NCBI RefSeq assembly: GCF_004359215.1 | Contig: NC_090610.1 | Location: 1,962,426-2,026,425, forward strand | Length of the DNA: 64,000 bases | From: Bremia lactucae | Lineage: Eukaryota; Oomycota; Peronosporomycetes; Peronosporales; Peronosporaceae | Direction of reading: 5' to 3' | Shown here: in pieces, positions 44,130 through 57,475 of the stretch | How the letters are laid out: each line of letters starts with the position of its first letter | How positions within the stretch are numbered: position 1 is the stretch's first letter | The notes under the pieces: model-generated | What the model saw: only the letters and a program-made list of their open reading frames with translations | The model's database searches: none | Told to the model about the DNA's origin: nothing | Translations under genes and position numbers: made by a program

Positions 44130-44803
44130 CTCACGGCGTTCACATTAAAAAAAACGGGGATGGTGGCTAGCGTCTTCCAAGATACGAGGTATTTAGATTA
44201 ACACGCTCGCAATAAATATCAGTGCATATCTACACAGATGGCATTTATGATTGGTTAGAATAGGTTTAATATTTAATACGATTAACTATCAATGAGTCTG
44301 AAAGCTACTTCGTAGTTGACAAGTGCGCACGTGGTGCCGGATTACCGCCCCCTTGACGTCACTGAAACAAAGGTTTTTAGTTCGTTGGATGAGGTCGCTT
44401 AGGAGCCCAACAACTACATCACTGTACGTGAAAGAAGACGGTTAACCGCTTCCTTACTGTGCTTAAAAGGTGTAAGCCAGAAGTGCGTGGCAGCTTAAAG
44501 TAGCGCCTGCCCACAAAGGTACTAGACGCTTTAAGATTAGAAGTAAAGCTGAACTTTATAAAATTATTAGAATTTAAAACCTTACTCTAGCTAAATTAAA
44601 ATAGATTTCGGCCGCCAGATTTAAACTTGGCGGCAACCACATAATAAATGTGATTTCATACACAAGGGTGAATCACAATGTGAACCACACCCAAGTGGTG
44701 GGTCAAACTTCTTCAACGAATAGACCACCCCTTTGAGTAAACAAAGTGTACTTTACGGGGATTGTGTAACATAGGGCAACTTTATCCCGTTTAACCATCC
44801 CCT
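44130..44803. repeat. Composite of LTR type-1 fragments in both orientations
   Basis: 44130-44535 is type 1 in plus orientation; 44536-44640 resembles the middle of a family-B LTR including the GGCCGCCAGATTTA hairpin; 44641-44803 is type 1 in minus orientation, ending ATCCCGTTTA. The last part abuts a polypyrimidine tract and serves as the 3' LTR of the minus-strand element to the right. Confidence 0.65.
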
Positions 44804-44816
44804 CTTGAGAACGAAT
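44804..44816 (-). promoter_or_regulatory. Polypurine tract of the family-C element
   Basis: CCATCCCCTCTTG here is purine-rich on the minus strand (CAAGAGGGGATGG) and directly follows the LTR end, as expected beside a 3' LTR of a minus-strand element. Confidence 0.65.
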
Positions 44817-44921
44817 TTACATTTTGCAAATTCGTCAAAGAGGGACAGCGAGTGGCTTTACCCGCCGTTCTAGTCCTATCAGTCACTCTAGCGACCTGTG
44901 TGCATTCACAAGGCGCCAATC

Positions 44922-46157
44922 ATGCCATCTAAGAGGGGCAAAGGTGATGAGTCGTCCGCAAAGACGCCCTCACAACCACGCACGAAGCGTACGCGCCGCG
45001 TTAACATGCCGCCGTCGTTTAGGGCCATAGTTACAACGCCGACAGCTACTGCTGCTAACGCGCTAATTGGGCTTCAGATTTATCCCACTTTCACAGTGAG
45101 GATGTAGATCCGCCGCTCATAGTAGTGATGAGTACAGCGGAAGGATGATGGCGCTTTGTTGCCCATCTAAACTTCGCTCATTGCTCTTAATATGGAGACG
45201 CTCACTGTTGCGAAGGCCAACTTGCCTTACGTCAACAAAGCAACTGTCTCGTCTTCATCGCTAGCTAGCGAAGCGACCAGTCATGAGAGCGCTGCCCATA
45301 AAGGCGCAGCTGCTCCTCAGTTGAGTAGAACCACAACACCTGTCGTCAGGCCATTGTTCACAATGGGTCGCGATTCCCCGATCCCGGTAGTATTGCATTC
45401 AAATGAATTAATCGACCGATACGATGCGGAATTCCTGCGCCGCTTTAAGCTACATTCCGATGTGGCGAACTAACGGTCGCAGCAAATTAACTTCGCTCGC
45501 TTGCGTGTGAAATGAGTTATGGGCGGTACTATACCCCCTGTTTTTACTCATTATGCCGCTCCTGCTAGTCGATACGAAACTAGCGGAGCGACATCTGGTG
45601 CTCTTTCTCATAGGCAGACTTCAGACCCGGTACGTCGACGCGCAGTGCGTCGACAGGTTCCCAAGAGTCAAACATATTTGGGTATCCTTTCCACTGGACG
45701 AGGATTTGATGATTCTGTTTCACGGAGCGGTGGGCAATTAACCTTCCAACAAGGATGCGTTGGTTCCTAGCAGCATCCAGCAGTGCAGGTGGCGCCCGAT
45801 AGGAGCGGTAATTTCACCCACTTCTCGCGGCAGCCTATCCCGCATCTGTTCAGTCGCAGGCGCTAAGCTCTTCTGAACGATGGATCGGGGATCTGGAAAG
45901 TCAAGTCTCGCGACTCACTCCGGATCTTCACGATGTCCGCGCGAAGGATCGTCAGGGTTACGAACACCGTAAACTTCGGCTGGACCTATTGGAAAAGTTG
46001 ATGCTGAGGGATCCGCGTTACGCGCGTGATATCCCTAGCTATCCAAGTCCGTATCGTGATCGCAGGAGTCATTCGGCTGGAAGTTTTTTTCCTTCCCCGT
46101 CTCCCTCACCAGATCGACGCTCGACTCACCGTCAGCACTATTATCGGTCTTCTTAGA
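44922..46157 (+). CDS. Antisense additional ORF of family C (basic N-terminus, coiled coil, Ser/Arg-rich end)
   Basis: Plus-strand frames pointing from the 3' LTR towards the minus-strand pol: 44922-45107 (MPSKRGKGDESSAKTPSQP, with the nuclear-localisation-like KRTRR), 45192-45473 (ESAAHKGAAAPQLSRTTTP; ELIDRYDAEFLRRF), and 45855-46157 (RWIGDLESQVSRLTPDLHDV, HRKLRLDLLEKLMLRD, then RDRRSHSAGSFFPSPSPSPD and a stop). Frameshifts and stops separate them; the original would be about 410 codons. The coiled-coil part and the position match the family-B ORF, but I see no clear sequence similarity between the two. The SR-rich end overlaps the tail of pol through a palindrome. Confidence 0.45.
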
Positions 46158-46204
46158 CGGATAGGACGCCGACGGTGAGTCGAGCTTCGATCTGGTGAGC
46201 GAGA
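46098..46204. repeat. Palindrome, arms about 40 bp, at the family-C pol/antisense junction
   Basis: The left arm (46098-46140: CCCCGTCTCCCTCACCAGAT...) pairs with the right arm (46163-46204, ending GTGAGCGAGACGGGG) with a few mismatches. It joins the SR-rich end of the antisense ORF to the pol tail. Confidence 0.85.
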
Positions 46205-48291
46205 CGGGGCTCTTCTGGATCAACATACCGTTTCAGATGAACATAATTAGGAGTTGTCTGCATATAAGGGGGGAGGGCGAGCCTATAATTTTAGGTCTCC
46301 AACCTGGTTGACCACCGTAAACGGCCCGATGAAACGCGGCAATTACGTCGTAGTACCTCCCGGTAGTAAAGAAATTGCAATTTTAGGTAGAGTAGCAGTT
46401 CTTACTGGTACTATACCTCCACCACTAAAGCGTTCAATGTTTTGCGACCATTTCGGTCTGCATATTCTTTTTGTATATCCTGTGCGCTTGCCATCGCGTC
46501 ACGGGCTTTTCGTGTGATGGCTAATCGCTCAACCACAAAGCGTTGAGCTTCGCTCATGCTTTTTGCATCTATCTCGCATATGACCCCGCCGAGAGGTCGG
46601 TCATAGGACGTAGTTGTGAATAACGAAGCATCGATATTGTTTGGGAGCGCAGGCATTCCTTGCCGTGACTCCATACTGACCAGTGCCAAACTGGCAGGAC
46701 ACTATGGCAAATTTTTGTCTTTGCGATGATACCCTCGCGGGTCATCGTCATATTGACGAAACTGTGTCCCTCTTTCGCATCAAGCGTAGTGAGGGGCCCT
46801 CCCCCACTTAGACTCGGGCTGTGCACAAACGAGACTGGCGTCCGAGGATGGAGCGGTCCGTTTATATAAAACGGTATTTCACCCGTACTGGCGTGGACAA
46901 TGTTATTTATAGCGAACTCCACAAAGGGCAATTGCTTGCTCCACTCTTTGGGAGTTGCTATAGTGCGTAAGACATCCGCCACGACCCGATTGGCACGTTC
47001 TGTATGGCCATCGGTCTGGGGATGATCTGCGGTCGACATGTGGAGCTTGCTACCTAGCAGCTCGAACACATGTCGCCAAAAACCAGACTTAAAACGTGGA
47101 TCCCGGTCCGACACTACGGACTCAAGCATCATGTGTAGTTGGTATATATGATCGATGAACAAGAGAGCTGCCTCCTTGCCTGTGATCGATGTTTTAAATG
47201 GTTCAAAATGCACCATTTTGTTCAGTCTGTCTACAAAAGACGACGAGCCCGTCCAATTCTTATGATCAGGCGGCAAGCCAAACATGAAGTTCAGACTAAC
47301 CGACCTCTAACAATCCGTTGAATTGGCAGCGGATTCAGTGGCGCAATGCTGGACGGTGCAGCCTAAATGGGTTGACACTATTCGCAGAAGCAAATATAGT
47401 TGGCCACCCATCAATACAGGTGTGGCCACCAAAATTCCTTTAACACTCGTTATAATACCTTTTAACGGCCCAGATGCCCACTCGATGGTGCATCATGGAG
47501 CTCGTGTAGGATCATCAGTTTGAGATCTGTGTCATGAGGGACATATATTCTCAAGGGATCACAATATGACAGCTGATGGCTGCCAACGTCGACGACTCAA
47601 CTTGTGCTTAGCACGATAAACACTTTCCTGGTGTCTTGCCTCACAGTCTGGTCTGCGCGATAACGCGTCAGCTAAGACATTCGACTTTTCCGTCTTGTAT
47701 TTAACCTTGAAATTAAATTCAGAGAAGAATGTAAGCCATCTTGCCATTCTAGGCGAGAGGTGCGGTGAGTTTGTAGCGGTCCGCAATGATGCGTGATAAA
47801 CCACAAATGATTCGGTGCTCGACATGTGCACTCAAAACTTAACAAGAGCATACTGTATTGAAAGTTGCTCCTTGCCATGCTCAGGGCAATTCAATTCCGC
47901 AGCTTTCAAAAGCCGGGACTGATAAGAGATGACATGGTCGACGCCGTCGTCATTTTTCTGCATGAGCGCGCTGCCGATTGCAAAATTGCTTGCATCGCAG
48001 ACGACGCTTAAGGGCTTATCCGCGTCGGCAATGCCAAGACCGTTGCATCAACAAGTGATTGCTCCACCGATGTGAACGCATCTACTTGTTCCTTTGATCA
48101 AAGGCATTCTGCGTCATTTTAAGTCGGTTAGACAAAGGCTTAGGTCGCTCCGCATAATTCTTGCTATACATGCAAGTAATTAAGGAGCCCTCTAAATTAG
48201 TGCAAATTCTCACATGTCGCTGGAATGGCCATTTCTTTGCCGATTTTACCTTGTCTAGGTCTGCTCGCACACCTTGTGTACCTACGATGCA
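46205..48291 (-). pseudogene. Family-C pol: RNase H and integrase
   Basis: From right to left: RT/RNase H connection (about 48290-48060: VRADLDKVKSAKKWP), RNase H (VVCDASNFAIG-like near 47990; 47831-47559: MARWLTFFSEFNFKVKYKT, NVLADALSRRPD), and integrase 47285-46569 (MFGLPPDHKNW, SVVSDRDPRFKSGFW, HPQTDGHTERANRVV, all DDE residues but the first visible) with a longer insert than in family B. The frame 46689-46411 continues the core, and the tail (FIGPFTVVN-like, TTPNYVHLKRYVDPEEPR) runs to about 46205. RT is missing. Confidence 0.75.
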
Positions 48292-51200
48292 TGGGTGTGT
48301 ACGCAGCTTGCTAGGAATGTTTAGCGTGTAAGCTAGACCCACATGGCCGCGACCGTGAATGTTCCACGAAAGCGCGTGAGCAATTTGGTATTAAAGATCG
48401 CAAAAACCAAGTTTGTAGGTAGGTTTTTAGCATTTAATAAAACTCGGTCCTCGACCATATAAGAATCAGTACAGCTTCTGCCTTTAGCATCTGCTTGTTC
48501 TTTTTATTTGTCTTGGCTATCACCCATCGTATCCCTTACATGTCTTAAGTTACTATATCGCGTCGCGAGAAACTCGCCTACTTGTTTCCGAACGGTAACA
48601 GGGCTGATATCAGCAAGCCTATCGGTTAATTCTAGTCCACCAAGCCCTGAGCCACGCAGTGGTATCGTTAACGGAACGCGTGTGTGGGTGGTCTGTAGAG
48701 GCATGCACAGCTTTATTTAACGCAAACTCCACTACCGGTAGCATTGAGCTCCAGCGCTTTGGTGTCTCAGCACACACACTGCGCAGAACGTCTTCGATGA
48801 CGCGATTGACACGTTCAGTCTAGCTATCGATCTGCGGATGGTCCTGTCCAATCTGGTGCCAAGCACTCGGAAAATTGATTTTCAGAAGTTACCCGTGAAA
48901 CGGGGGTCCCGATCAGAGACAATTACCACTGGCAAACCGTGCTGTCGAAACACGCGATGAATGAACAGCCTTGCTGTACCTTCGCCATCAATGGTATCCA
49001 GAACAGCTGCTATATAGACCATATTGCACAACCTGGCAACAAAAACCACTATGCCACATTTACCAGCCGAATCTATTGGTAGACAGAAACCAAAATCCAT
49101 ACTAATGGACTCTCAACACCCTATGAGTACGGGCAGACTTGCCATTTGTGCAGCAGCATGCGCCGAACCCGTTGGCAAGTTTCGCATGTGCGAACATATG
49201 TGCTGACCCATTCATAAAGTTGGGGCCATCAATAGATCTGGGTTACAGAGCCGTTGGTATTTTCTCTACCGAGATGACCACCAGGGACATATCGTGTGCC
49301 TCATAGAGGATTCGGTACTTCAAATCCTCATCATGAGGAAAAACGACGCGCGGAGGATCCGCAGCGTCCTTGCAATAAAGCAATAGGTCGTTATCGATAG
49401 AAAGTCGATGTAACCTTGCACGCAAACGTGCTGAGAATTTAAAATCCGAGTCAGAGTTCTTTAGAGCTCGTAGCAGAGCTACACACTGTTCATCCATGGC
49501 ATAAGCTGAACGGCTTAATTCAGTAATAGGGTACATAATAGTCGTTAAATGGGGAGCTCATAATCCGGCCTGCGTGATAACGCATGGCCAAAGCATTCTG
49601 CACGCCAGGCTTATACTACACCTCGAAGTTGTATTCGGCGAAAAAGGATAGCCATCGGGCCATTCTCTGTGAGAATTGGGGCGACTTAGTCGCAGTGCGA
49701 AATGACCCGTGATCTGTATATGTGACAAACGGCTTAGAGCCGCGCAGATGAACTCTGAATTTGACAAGAGCATACTTCGTTGCAAGTAATCCTTTGTCAT
49801 GAACTTTAAATTGTACTTCACCGCAGTTTCAAGCTGTCAAGACTCGAACGCAATTACATGTTCTTACCCATCAATATCTGTTTGTAACAGAGCATTGCCA
49901 ATGGCAAAATCCGATGCGTCGCAGACGACACTGAAAGGCCAGTTTGGATTTGGCAGTTCCAGAATCGAAGCATGGATAAGACTATCCTTAATTGCTTGAA
50001 AGCATTATGTTCTGTGCTAGTCCAGCCCATTCTGTATCCTTTTTAATGAGATTAGATAATGGCCTAGCCATATCAGCGTAATTTTCGCTATTATTGTACA
50101 AGTAGTTGGCAAGGCCGAATCACTTCCGTAAATTCTTTTCGTTCTTAGGATCCGGCCATTCAACTTTGGCGTTTACCTTGGTGGATCCCGCTGTAAGGCC
50201 TTGCTTCCCAATGAAGCATCCTAAGAAGAGAATTTCTTCTGCGCCAAAAATGCATTTAGATGAATTGGCATACAATTTATTTGTGCCCATAGACTCGAGC
50301 ACTGCTCGCATCTATGTGGTTTTCCACACCTGACCGACCTGCTCCGCACGAGTATGGACAAAAATGTCTTAAAAATAAGTCTGTGCATAACCTCGATGAG
50401 GGTGGAACAGTTGCGTCACTAGACGATTAAATGCCGCCGCGGCATTGGGGGAGCCCTTGTGGCATAACCAACCACTCCCATAGCATACCGCTTGGAGTGC
50501 TAACATTTGTAAGCAGGATATCGCTAGCTCTCATGTGCAGATGATATTAACCATGACTAAGTCATGTGCACTGTACATCGTACATCCCACCATATCTTTC
50601 TGTAGAATATCCTTTCTAGGATTGGTGATTTGTGCTAGTATAGTGGCATTAGCTTATTAAGAGCATGTACAATGCGACATTTACCATTTGGCTTTTTGAC
50701 ACAAAATGTCGGTGTCGAATGGGGAGATTCACTCGCTCGTACCATCCCAGCCTCGTGCTTAGCACGAAAAAATCGTCGATGACGTTACACTGTTCCTTTG
50801 GTAAAGGCCAAAGTCGTGCAACACAGTAGTTGGCAATTTTATGACGGAGACCTCTATCTGGGGGTAAAATCGATAACAAACCACTTCTTAAATTCCTAAC
50901 AAAGGTATAGAACAAATCTGTGGAATCTCAACGATCGATGATCCACTCCACGCACTGGCTGTAGCTTTTCTGTCCTCCAGGACGGCTACATCTAGAAGCG
51001 ATGAGGAGTTTAACTCAACAGTTGGCCGAATGACCACCACCTCAGATAAGTCGCCAGCCTTTAAGGCTCGGCCGAACTCATCAATAGACATTTCGTTTAG
51101 CCCTAAAAGAGCATGTAACGAAGCGATTGCCGCAAGGCTAACTTATCCCTCAATGTTACCGGTTATACCATTAACAAGATAATGCAACTGATTGCTAGTA

Positions 51201-53251
51201 TCAATTTGTGGCGTCACTGAATTTTTGCGTCTTCGCTGTCTCGGTGTCGAGACGAACGCCTCTTAAAGGCCGGAACATCTATGTTCCTAAGCTTCGCAAC
51301 CTTTATTTGCTCTATATCAGAGCTGGTGTCCAATTCGATATCATAGGAGGAGTTATATAACTTAATTTTTTGGTGCATTGACCATTAACGTGTCACTTCA
51401 CGAGCATTAGAAGGGTCTGGCCCGGATCGCCTTGGCAAATTGCCAATAGTGTCACGATTGACATGCCACCTCGGCTGACCACACTTGGTGGACTTAGACG
51501 AGCCACTCCACGTGTCTCAGGAAAATTTCACCCTTGATAACTCGGTTCTAGGCCTACAATGCTGTAGCATTCAGTAAATCGTTATTGCAACATGTGTCAC
51601 TCGACGGAGTACGTGCCGTTACACCCTTTTTCCTGAGTCGTGCTCGGAATTAATATCTTAACGTTGGACTTTATAAACTCAGACATTCCAATGTCTAAAA
51701 CGCTGACAGACTCAGTCAGTAATCCGCGCCAATAGCGCTTTTGTTGCCTAGCAAAGGTGGGCTCATGAATTTCCAAAGCTTTGCTAGGAACATTGCGCGT
51801 TGCGACTAAGGTCTAAGACGTCCAATCGATCCACGGCTCATAGCGTTCAAGCCAGACGATACCAAGGATGAGATATATCTCGAATCCAAATTTAATACGA
51901 GACAGCGCTCCACACTGTCAAAGTCCAGAAACTTAATACCTAAGTTCATAGATCTTTATGAACAGTGACACGAGTCCCAGTCGCTAAGCGAACAGTGATT
52001 ATCACCTTCATGCGCCTAATGCGCCTCAGCATTTTCTGATTTTCCAAAAGGGAAAGACGTCGAGCATAATTGCAAGACGCCCTGAGTCAAGTAAAATTGA
52101 CCATGAGCAACAAAAAGCCAAGCTTGTACTCACGCTCCATGCCAGTGCGCACCGAGCTAATTGGGGCTAAGTGCTGCTTACTCTCACCTCCTAGAGGTTC
52201 AACGAAGCCTAGGCTTTTCCCAGTAGGGCGACCCGCACCTACTGAGTATCGACGTTTTCCCGCACCGTACCAAATTTCTGGTATAAATCGGGGTTGTTGC
52301 TCTTTTCGAGTTTGGCGCGCGTGTTGCGTAAGGGACAAAGCGGGCGTAAGTGCTTCCTGCTTCCGCACATATAACATTTATATGCTCTTCCACAGCTAGA
52401 AATTCTTCTTCTCCCTCCTCAACGAGGCTTAGATCCATAGGCTCAGGTCTATTAGACGATCCCGATGTGCTCGAAGAGCTAATACGGTAAACGGGCGTGC
52501 TAATACGAGCAGACTTAAAGTACAATTCAGCGCGTAGCCGTATGGCAACTGCCTCTTCAAAAGTAACAGGTGAGATCATAACAATGCCTTCCAGGCAACG
52601 CCCTCATTATGAACCCCACAAATACGGATCGGTCTTGATGCATAGCGGCAATGAGAGTTATCAACTCCTGGACATATTCTCCTAGGTTTGTCTACCCCTG
52701 ACGAGTCGCTATGAGCCGTGATCGCATACGAGAAGCCTGATTAGGCGGTGCAAAATGCTAGTCATTTGCTGTTTCACCGAATTCCTGTGGAAATAGCGTC
52801 GTTTATAGACGTGCTGCACGAGAGTACCCATTCCAAGGCTCTACCTCCGATCTTGGAAATGGTCATGGCCATCTTTTGTCGTACAAGGCAGAGTCTAAGG
52901 ACATCTCCACTTGCTTGATCTTTACCCTTAAACGTATTAAAACTGACAACATGAAGGCAAACCTTTAGCTCTGGATCAGGTACAGCAATGTACCGAGTTG
53001 GCATAGAAGACGCTAAGTGGTCCTGGACCTGTCTGATAAGAGAGGATTTGTATTGCATAAAGGCTTAACGCCTTGCATCCAGAATCTCTTGTCCCTGAGG
53101 CATGATGCAATTTATGTGTTCTGGCCCAAACAAGGTTTTGAGCTTCTCAAACACTAAGCGTTTCGCCCATGAACGTCTGGAATAGAGTCCGTTCCAGCAG
53201 CGGCTTAGTCGTATAAAGACTCAGGCGTAGGTTGACTACGAGTGCTACCAG
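48292..53251 (-). mobile_element. Family B copy 3, gag to integrase, 3' end replaced
   Basis: Order on the minus strand: PBS (TGGTAGCACTCGTAGTC, about 53249-53233), gag (53058-52774 and 52579-52199, frameshifted; the knuckle is altered), protease linker (single copy of the 120-bp unit, no minisatellite), RT (about 51091-50120), RNase H (about 49999-49620), integrase (49536-48882; 48704-48504). At 48292 it stops in the SH3-like module (GLAYTLNIPSKLRTHP) and family-C sequence follows in phase. It has many more indels than copy 1. Confidence 0.85.
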
Positions 53252-53509
53252 GTGTAACGGAGCTACCTTGCTCTTTAGGTCAAAAGTAGACTTATTATAG
53301 ACTCAAAGAGTCACTTACTTATATAAAACTAATAGGTTTAACAGCTCATAAGTCGTACAAGCCTGTAAAGCTTAGCGAATCTTAGTTCAAGGGATTAAGG
53401 ATTTCGTAGAAATAAGTGGCAACTACTGCGCGAGAGTATCTACTCTAAAAATGATTCTTTCTCTCATAGATCAAGGCGCAAGCCTTTCGAAGGCATTAGA
53501 CGCTCCCTC
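53252..53509 (-). repeat. Family-B LTR (5' LTR of copy 3), truncated
   Basis: Begins TGTAACGGAGCTACCTTGC and follows the family-B LTR to the GGCGCAAGCC region, then is cut at about 53510 by the Copia element. Confidence 0.8.
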
Positions 53510-56500
53510 ACGCGTAGTTCCAGCTCCTCGAACAACTCCTTCAAACCCAACAACTCTCGTCCAGATTGCGAAGCAGAGATGAATCCTGCCTACATCGTGC
53601 TCAACGATACTCCGGATTGTTTCTTGCACCGCCAAATGACGACGGCTCCATCCATTGTGAGCACACACCCCAACACGTATTTGCGGTCCGACTTGTCGGC
53701 AGCAAAATCTACATCGCTCCAACATTCGATTTGAACATTCACGGACGTCGGTCCAACACCGTTTAGGTGTAACTTCAAGTCCCTCGACATCTTTAAGTAA
53801 CTTAAGATTGGCTTCGCAGTCTCGTAATCTTTCGTCGTTGGCTTATGTGTCTGTCTTGTGGCCTTGTGCACAGCAAAACAAATATCTGGACGCGTGCATC
53901 TTGCAATCCTTAGCAGGCTTCTAACCAGAGATAGAAACGACTTTACACTTGGCACACCCTTCGCATTTTTGGCAGGAAGGTAGTCTAAATCATCTTCATT
54001 TTCCGTGTTGCATTCGTCCCCGATGGGGGTACGTACCCCGTTCGCTCACTCCAGTCCGAAATCCTTCGGCAGTAGCTCGATCATGGTCTCTTGATCCAAA
54101 ACGTATCCCGTTGTTTCGTTCAGTCCAATTTTCAGCCCTAGAAACTTGCGAACAACTCCTACGTCTTTGATGGACAATGAACTCGTCTCCACACAAAAAT
54201 CAATTACAGCGCTCTGTTTGGTGCCAGTGACCAAAAGGTCATTGCCATTGACACTAACCACCGTGCACCTACCGCCTTTGCTTGTAGTATAGGCACATGT
54301 TACGGTGCATTGCTGGAAACGACCTTGGCGCAGCTTGAAATTAAATAATTTGCTCCATAGTCGTCCAGCCTGCTTAAGGCCATAAAGTGACTTCTTCAAT
54401 AGGAGGACCAGATTGCTCGGGATCTTCGGTCCGAAAGCCTTGAGTACCTGGTCGTTTAGGACCTTCCCCTTCGGCGCCTTCATGTAAATGTCCAGGTGCT
54501 CCTCCTTTTCTGCTTTGACATACGCATTCGGTACGTCGCCATGTCGAGCCAGTACGTTCCATCGCGTGGAGAGCACCAGAATTAACTTCAGCATACCCAA
54601 ATTCATGACAGACGCGTATAATCCACGTCGAACACTTGTTCGTTTCCACAGACAGCCAGACGAGCCTTGTATTGTTCGATGTTCCCATAAGCATCAGTCT
54701 TGGTCTTGTAGACCCACTTGTTGTGCAGAAATGCGCACCTTTAGGCGGCACCACAATTGTCCGAACGTCGTTCGATTTCAAGGCGTCCAGTTCTTCAGTC
54801 ATGGCATTTGCCCACTGTTTACAGTGTTTACTTCTGATGGCTTCACCATAGTGCTTTGGGTCTTGGATGATGTCTGCGTTCACAACATCCTGTTGTTCAG
54901 CAGAACCTTTATTCGAAGGCTCTCTAGGCTGTTGTCTGCTGATCGACTTTATACCATGCCGTTCTCTAGTCCATCTGGATTTCGGCCGTTACGAGCTTTC
55001 GTCACCCGTTTCCAGGCACTTGAGGGTACTTGAACGTCCAGTTAATTCACTTTGGGCATCTCTTCCTAATGGTCAACTTTTTATTCAAGGTAAGACTTGC
55101 GCTGTCGATTTTGTTCATCCGACAGCGTTTTGATGTTTCGAACATGTTATGTCACCAGAACCACCTTGTCCTTGGAGATGTACACTGTGGACCCCTTCGT
55201 CTCGTCCTTCTTGTCAATTACTAGGGTCGCTTTCCCGCACTCTCCAAGTGACTCGTTCCTTGCATTGCCATGCAGAACCGAACACCACGATGCACTCAGC
55301 AAAGGCACCTTCTTCGTCAAAGATTCCATGGGGGACACTCCACCAGGGTTTGACTTGGTTCTGCTCCGGTTGAGAATGTACGTCGCGTACTCAGCAGCAT
55401 CACCCCAGAAATATAGAGGTAGATTCGAGGCGAATACCATGCTTCGTAATATGCTCATGACAGTACGATGCATCCGTTCGGCCTTGACATGACTGGCTTC
55501 ACTTACTTGATGTGAGACCTCTGTCGCTTTGCAAAACACGTCCAGTGTCTTGTATTCGCCACCCCTGTTTGTGCGCAGCACGTGGATCCTGCAATTGAAC
55601 TCTCGCTCAACCTCACGAGGAAATGCTTGAATTTGAAGGCAGCAACATCCTCGAATTTGGCCAAAAACACACGACAGTAGTTCGATCGGTAGTCAACGAA
55701 GTTGACCAGGTAGCGGTTGCCCAAACGATCACTTGAGGTCATCGGGCCTTTGAGGTCGGAGCATATCACTCAACCTATCAAATTGATGGGAGAATTCATT
55801 CTCGTGTCCCTCTTCGACTGCAACACTTTCGCTTGCTTTCCTTGGGCACAGGCCAAGCGATGCATTCGCGTCATCCGCGTCATGTCCGTCAGCCTGATAG
55901 CTGCTGCCGGGTCTTTGGCCATCCTGACGATAGTATCAAAACACAGGTAACCCAAGCGGCTATAAGTGCATCTAGGTACCACTCTGAACATCCAAATCGG
56001 ACTCATATTCAGGTGAATCGAGTACAGCCATCATCGCCACCCGTGGTGAACTGTAGACATTGTTTCCGCGTCCCATCACTGCAACAGCTAACACATTGTT
56101 GTTGCAGTCGACATCCATAACCGGTGTACCTCCAAACCCAGAGGTCAACACACGCCTCCTTACTCAATATTCAAGTACGCATCATTTAGCCTCGAGTTTA
56201 CCATACGAGATGATGTTACGCTGAGATTTGGGGCGTACTGAACATCGAGGGGTCATATGGTGTTCACATCTCCAAGTGCAATAACCTACTTCCTTGTTTG
56301 GTAATTCGCAGCACACCTCCATCAGTGGCTGCCGTCAACACACTCATTTTGACAATCCGTTGGGTCTTCCAGCAGATTGAGTTCATTGACCAGGTGCCTG
56401 CTGGACCCTGTCGAGGATCCAATGGTTGACTTGTAGACTCCCATCATTGCCAACTGCGAACGTAAAGCTTGCCCTTAGATTTTTTTGCTTCAATGGAGGG

Positions 56501-57240
56501 CTTATCGATTTAATTTGTCCGGCACCTTCACTGAACGATGTCTTCACCTTGACCTTGACCTTAGGCTTCGACTGCTTTCTTTGCTCGCAGTGTTGACCAC
56601 GTCGCGCTAAAGATGCTTTCCATGGTTGTCAACTACCGTCGACTATGCCAGCTCTTCAGCTTGGCGTAAGCAATCGGTTTGGTAAATGTCCTACCGGGAC
56701 AACATAGTCATTCGCATGTGCAGGTCCGCTAATGGACAATACTGTTTAGCACGAGCATATCCGCCCCTCCGCACGCATCACGGACAGCGGCCAGGTATAA
56801 GAAGTGGTCCGTCCAACTTCATTGGGCTGCATTCGGCGCCGTGAACAACTTCATACTCTGGGCAGGTGTGATCTTGGTGCTGAAAGCCTTGAATAACCTT
56901 TCCAAAGCATGCTCTACCCAGGGCCGAACCAAAAACACTCGACTCCGCGGAGTCTCCGGTGCTTACCGGCTTGCTCTCGCTGGGAGGCCTCTATCCGATT
57001 CATCCGATTAGATAGGCTCCCGAGATAGCCAGCACCTTATTCAGTGCCGCCACGGGCACTGCCGACTTTTCTTTTAAGGGGTGGTCGCCGACCTCCACGG
57101 TAGGTACAGCTTGTTTTGCTGCGCCAACAAAACGGTCTGTTGGGCTCACAACCTGTTGTACGATATGTCGTCTGTTGCACTTGTGCAAGAGGTGTAGGAA
57201 ATAAAAGTAAAACATTTTCAGCATTACGTAATCTCATTCG
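53510..57240 (-). mobile_element. Ty1/Copia retrotransposon (family E), decayed
   Basis: Minus-strand order gag - integrase - RT - RNase H, which defines Copia. Gag-pre-integrase at about 56006-55770 (LGYLCFDTIVRMAKDPAA), integrase core 55769-55503 (ICSDLKGPM, LGNRYLVNFVDYRSNYCRVF) and 55581-55147 (LRTNRGGEYKTLDVFC, AERMHRTVMSILRSMVF, LPLYFWGDAAEYATYILNRS), RT 54883-54046 (MTEELDALKSN, DVPNAYVKAEKEEHLDI, SLYGLKQAGRLWSKL) and RNase H 53955-53590 (RCTRPDICFAVHKATRQTH, DVDFAADKSDRKYV). The RT active site, normally YVDD, reads VNGNDLLV, so it is catalytically dead. The gag part (56200-57240) is in many small frames. LTRs not identified. Confidence 0.88.
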
Positions 57241-57475
57241 TTAACACATCAGTTGCTCTGCAACTTGACCATGACGAGCTCCACGTGCTGACCGTCTCTC
57301 CCTGTTATGCCGTCCTGATGTTTCGACTTGACGATAACGTCAGCTCGTCGCATATATCAAATTGTCACAACCGTTAGCCAATCAGGTGAGGTCGCGACCT
57401 ACCAGGTACAAGTTGTCGCAGTTGATTTCAACGCCCCTGTCGGCCTGTCACAAAACGATACTTTCTAATAAACAT

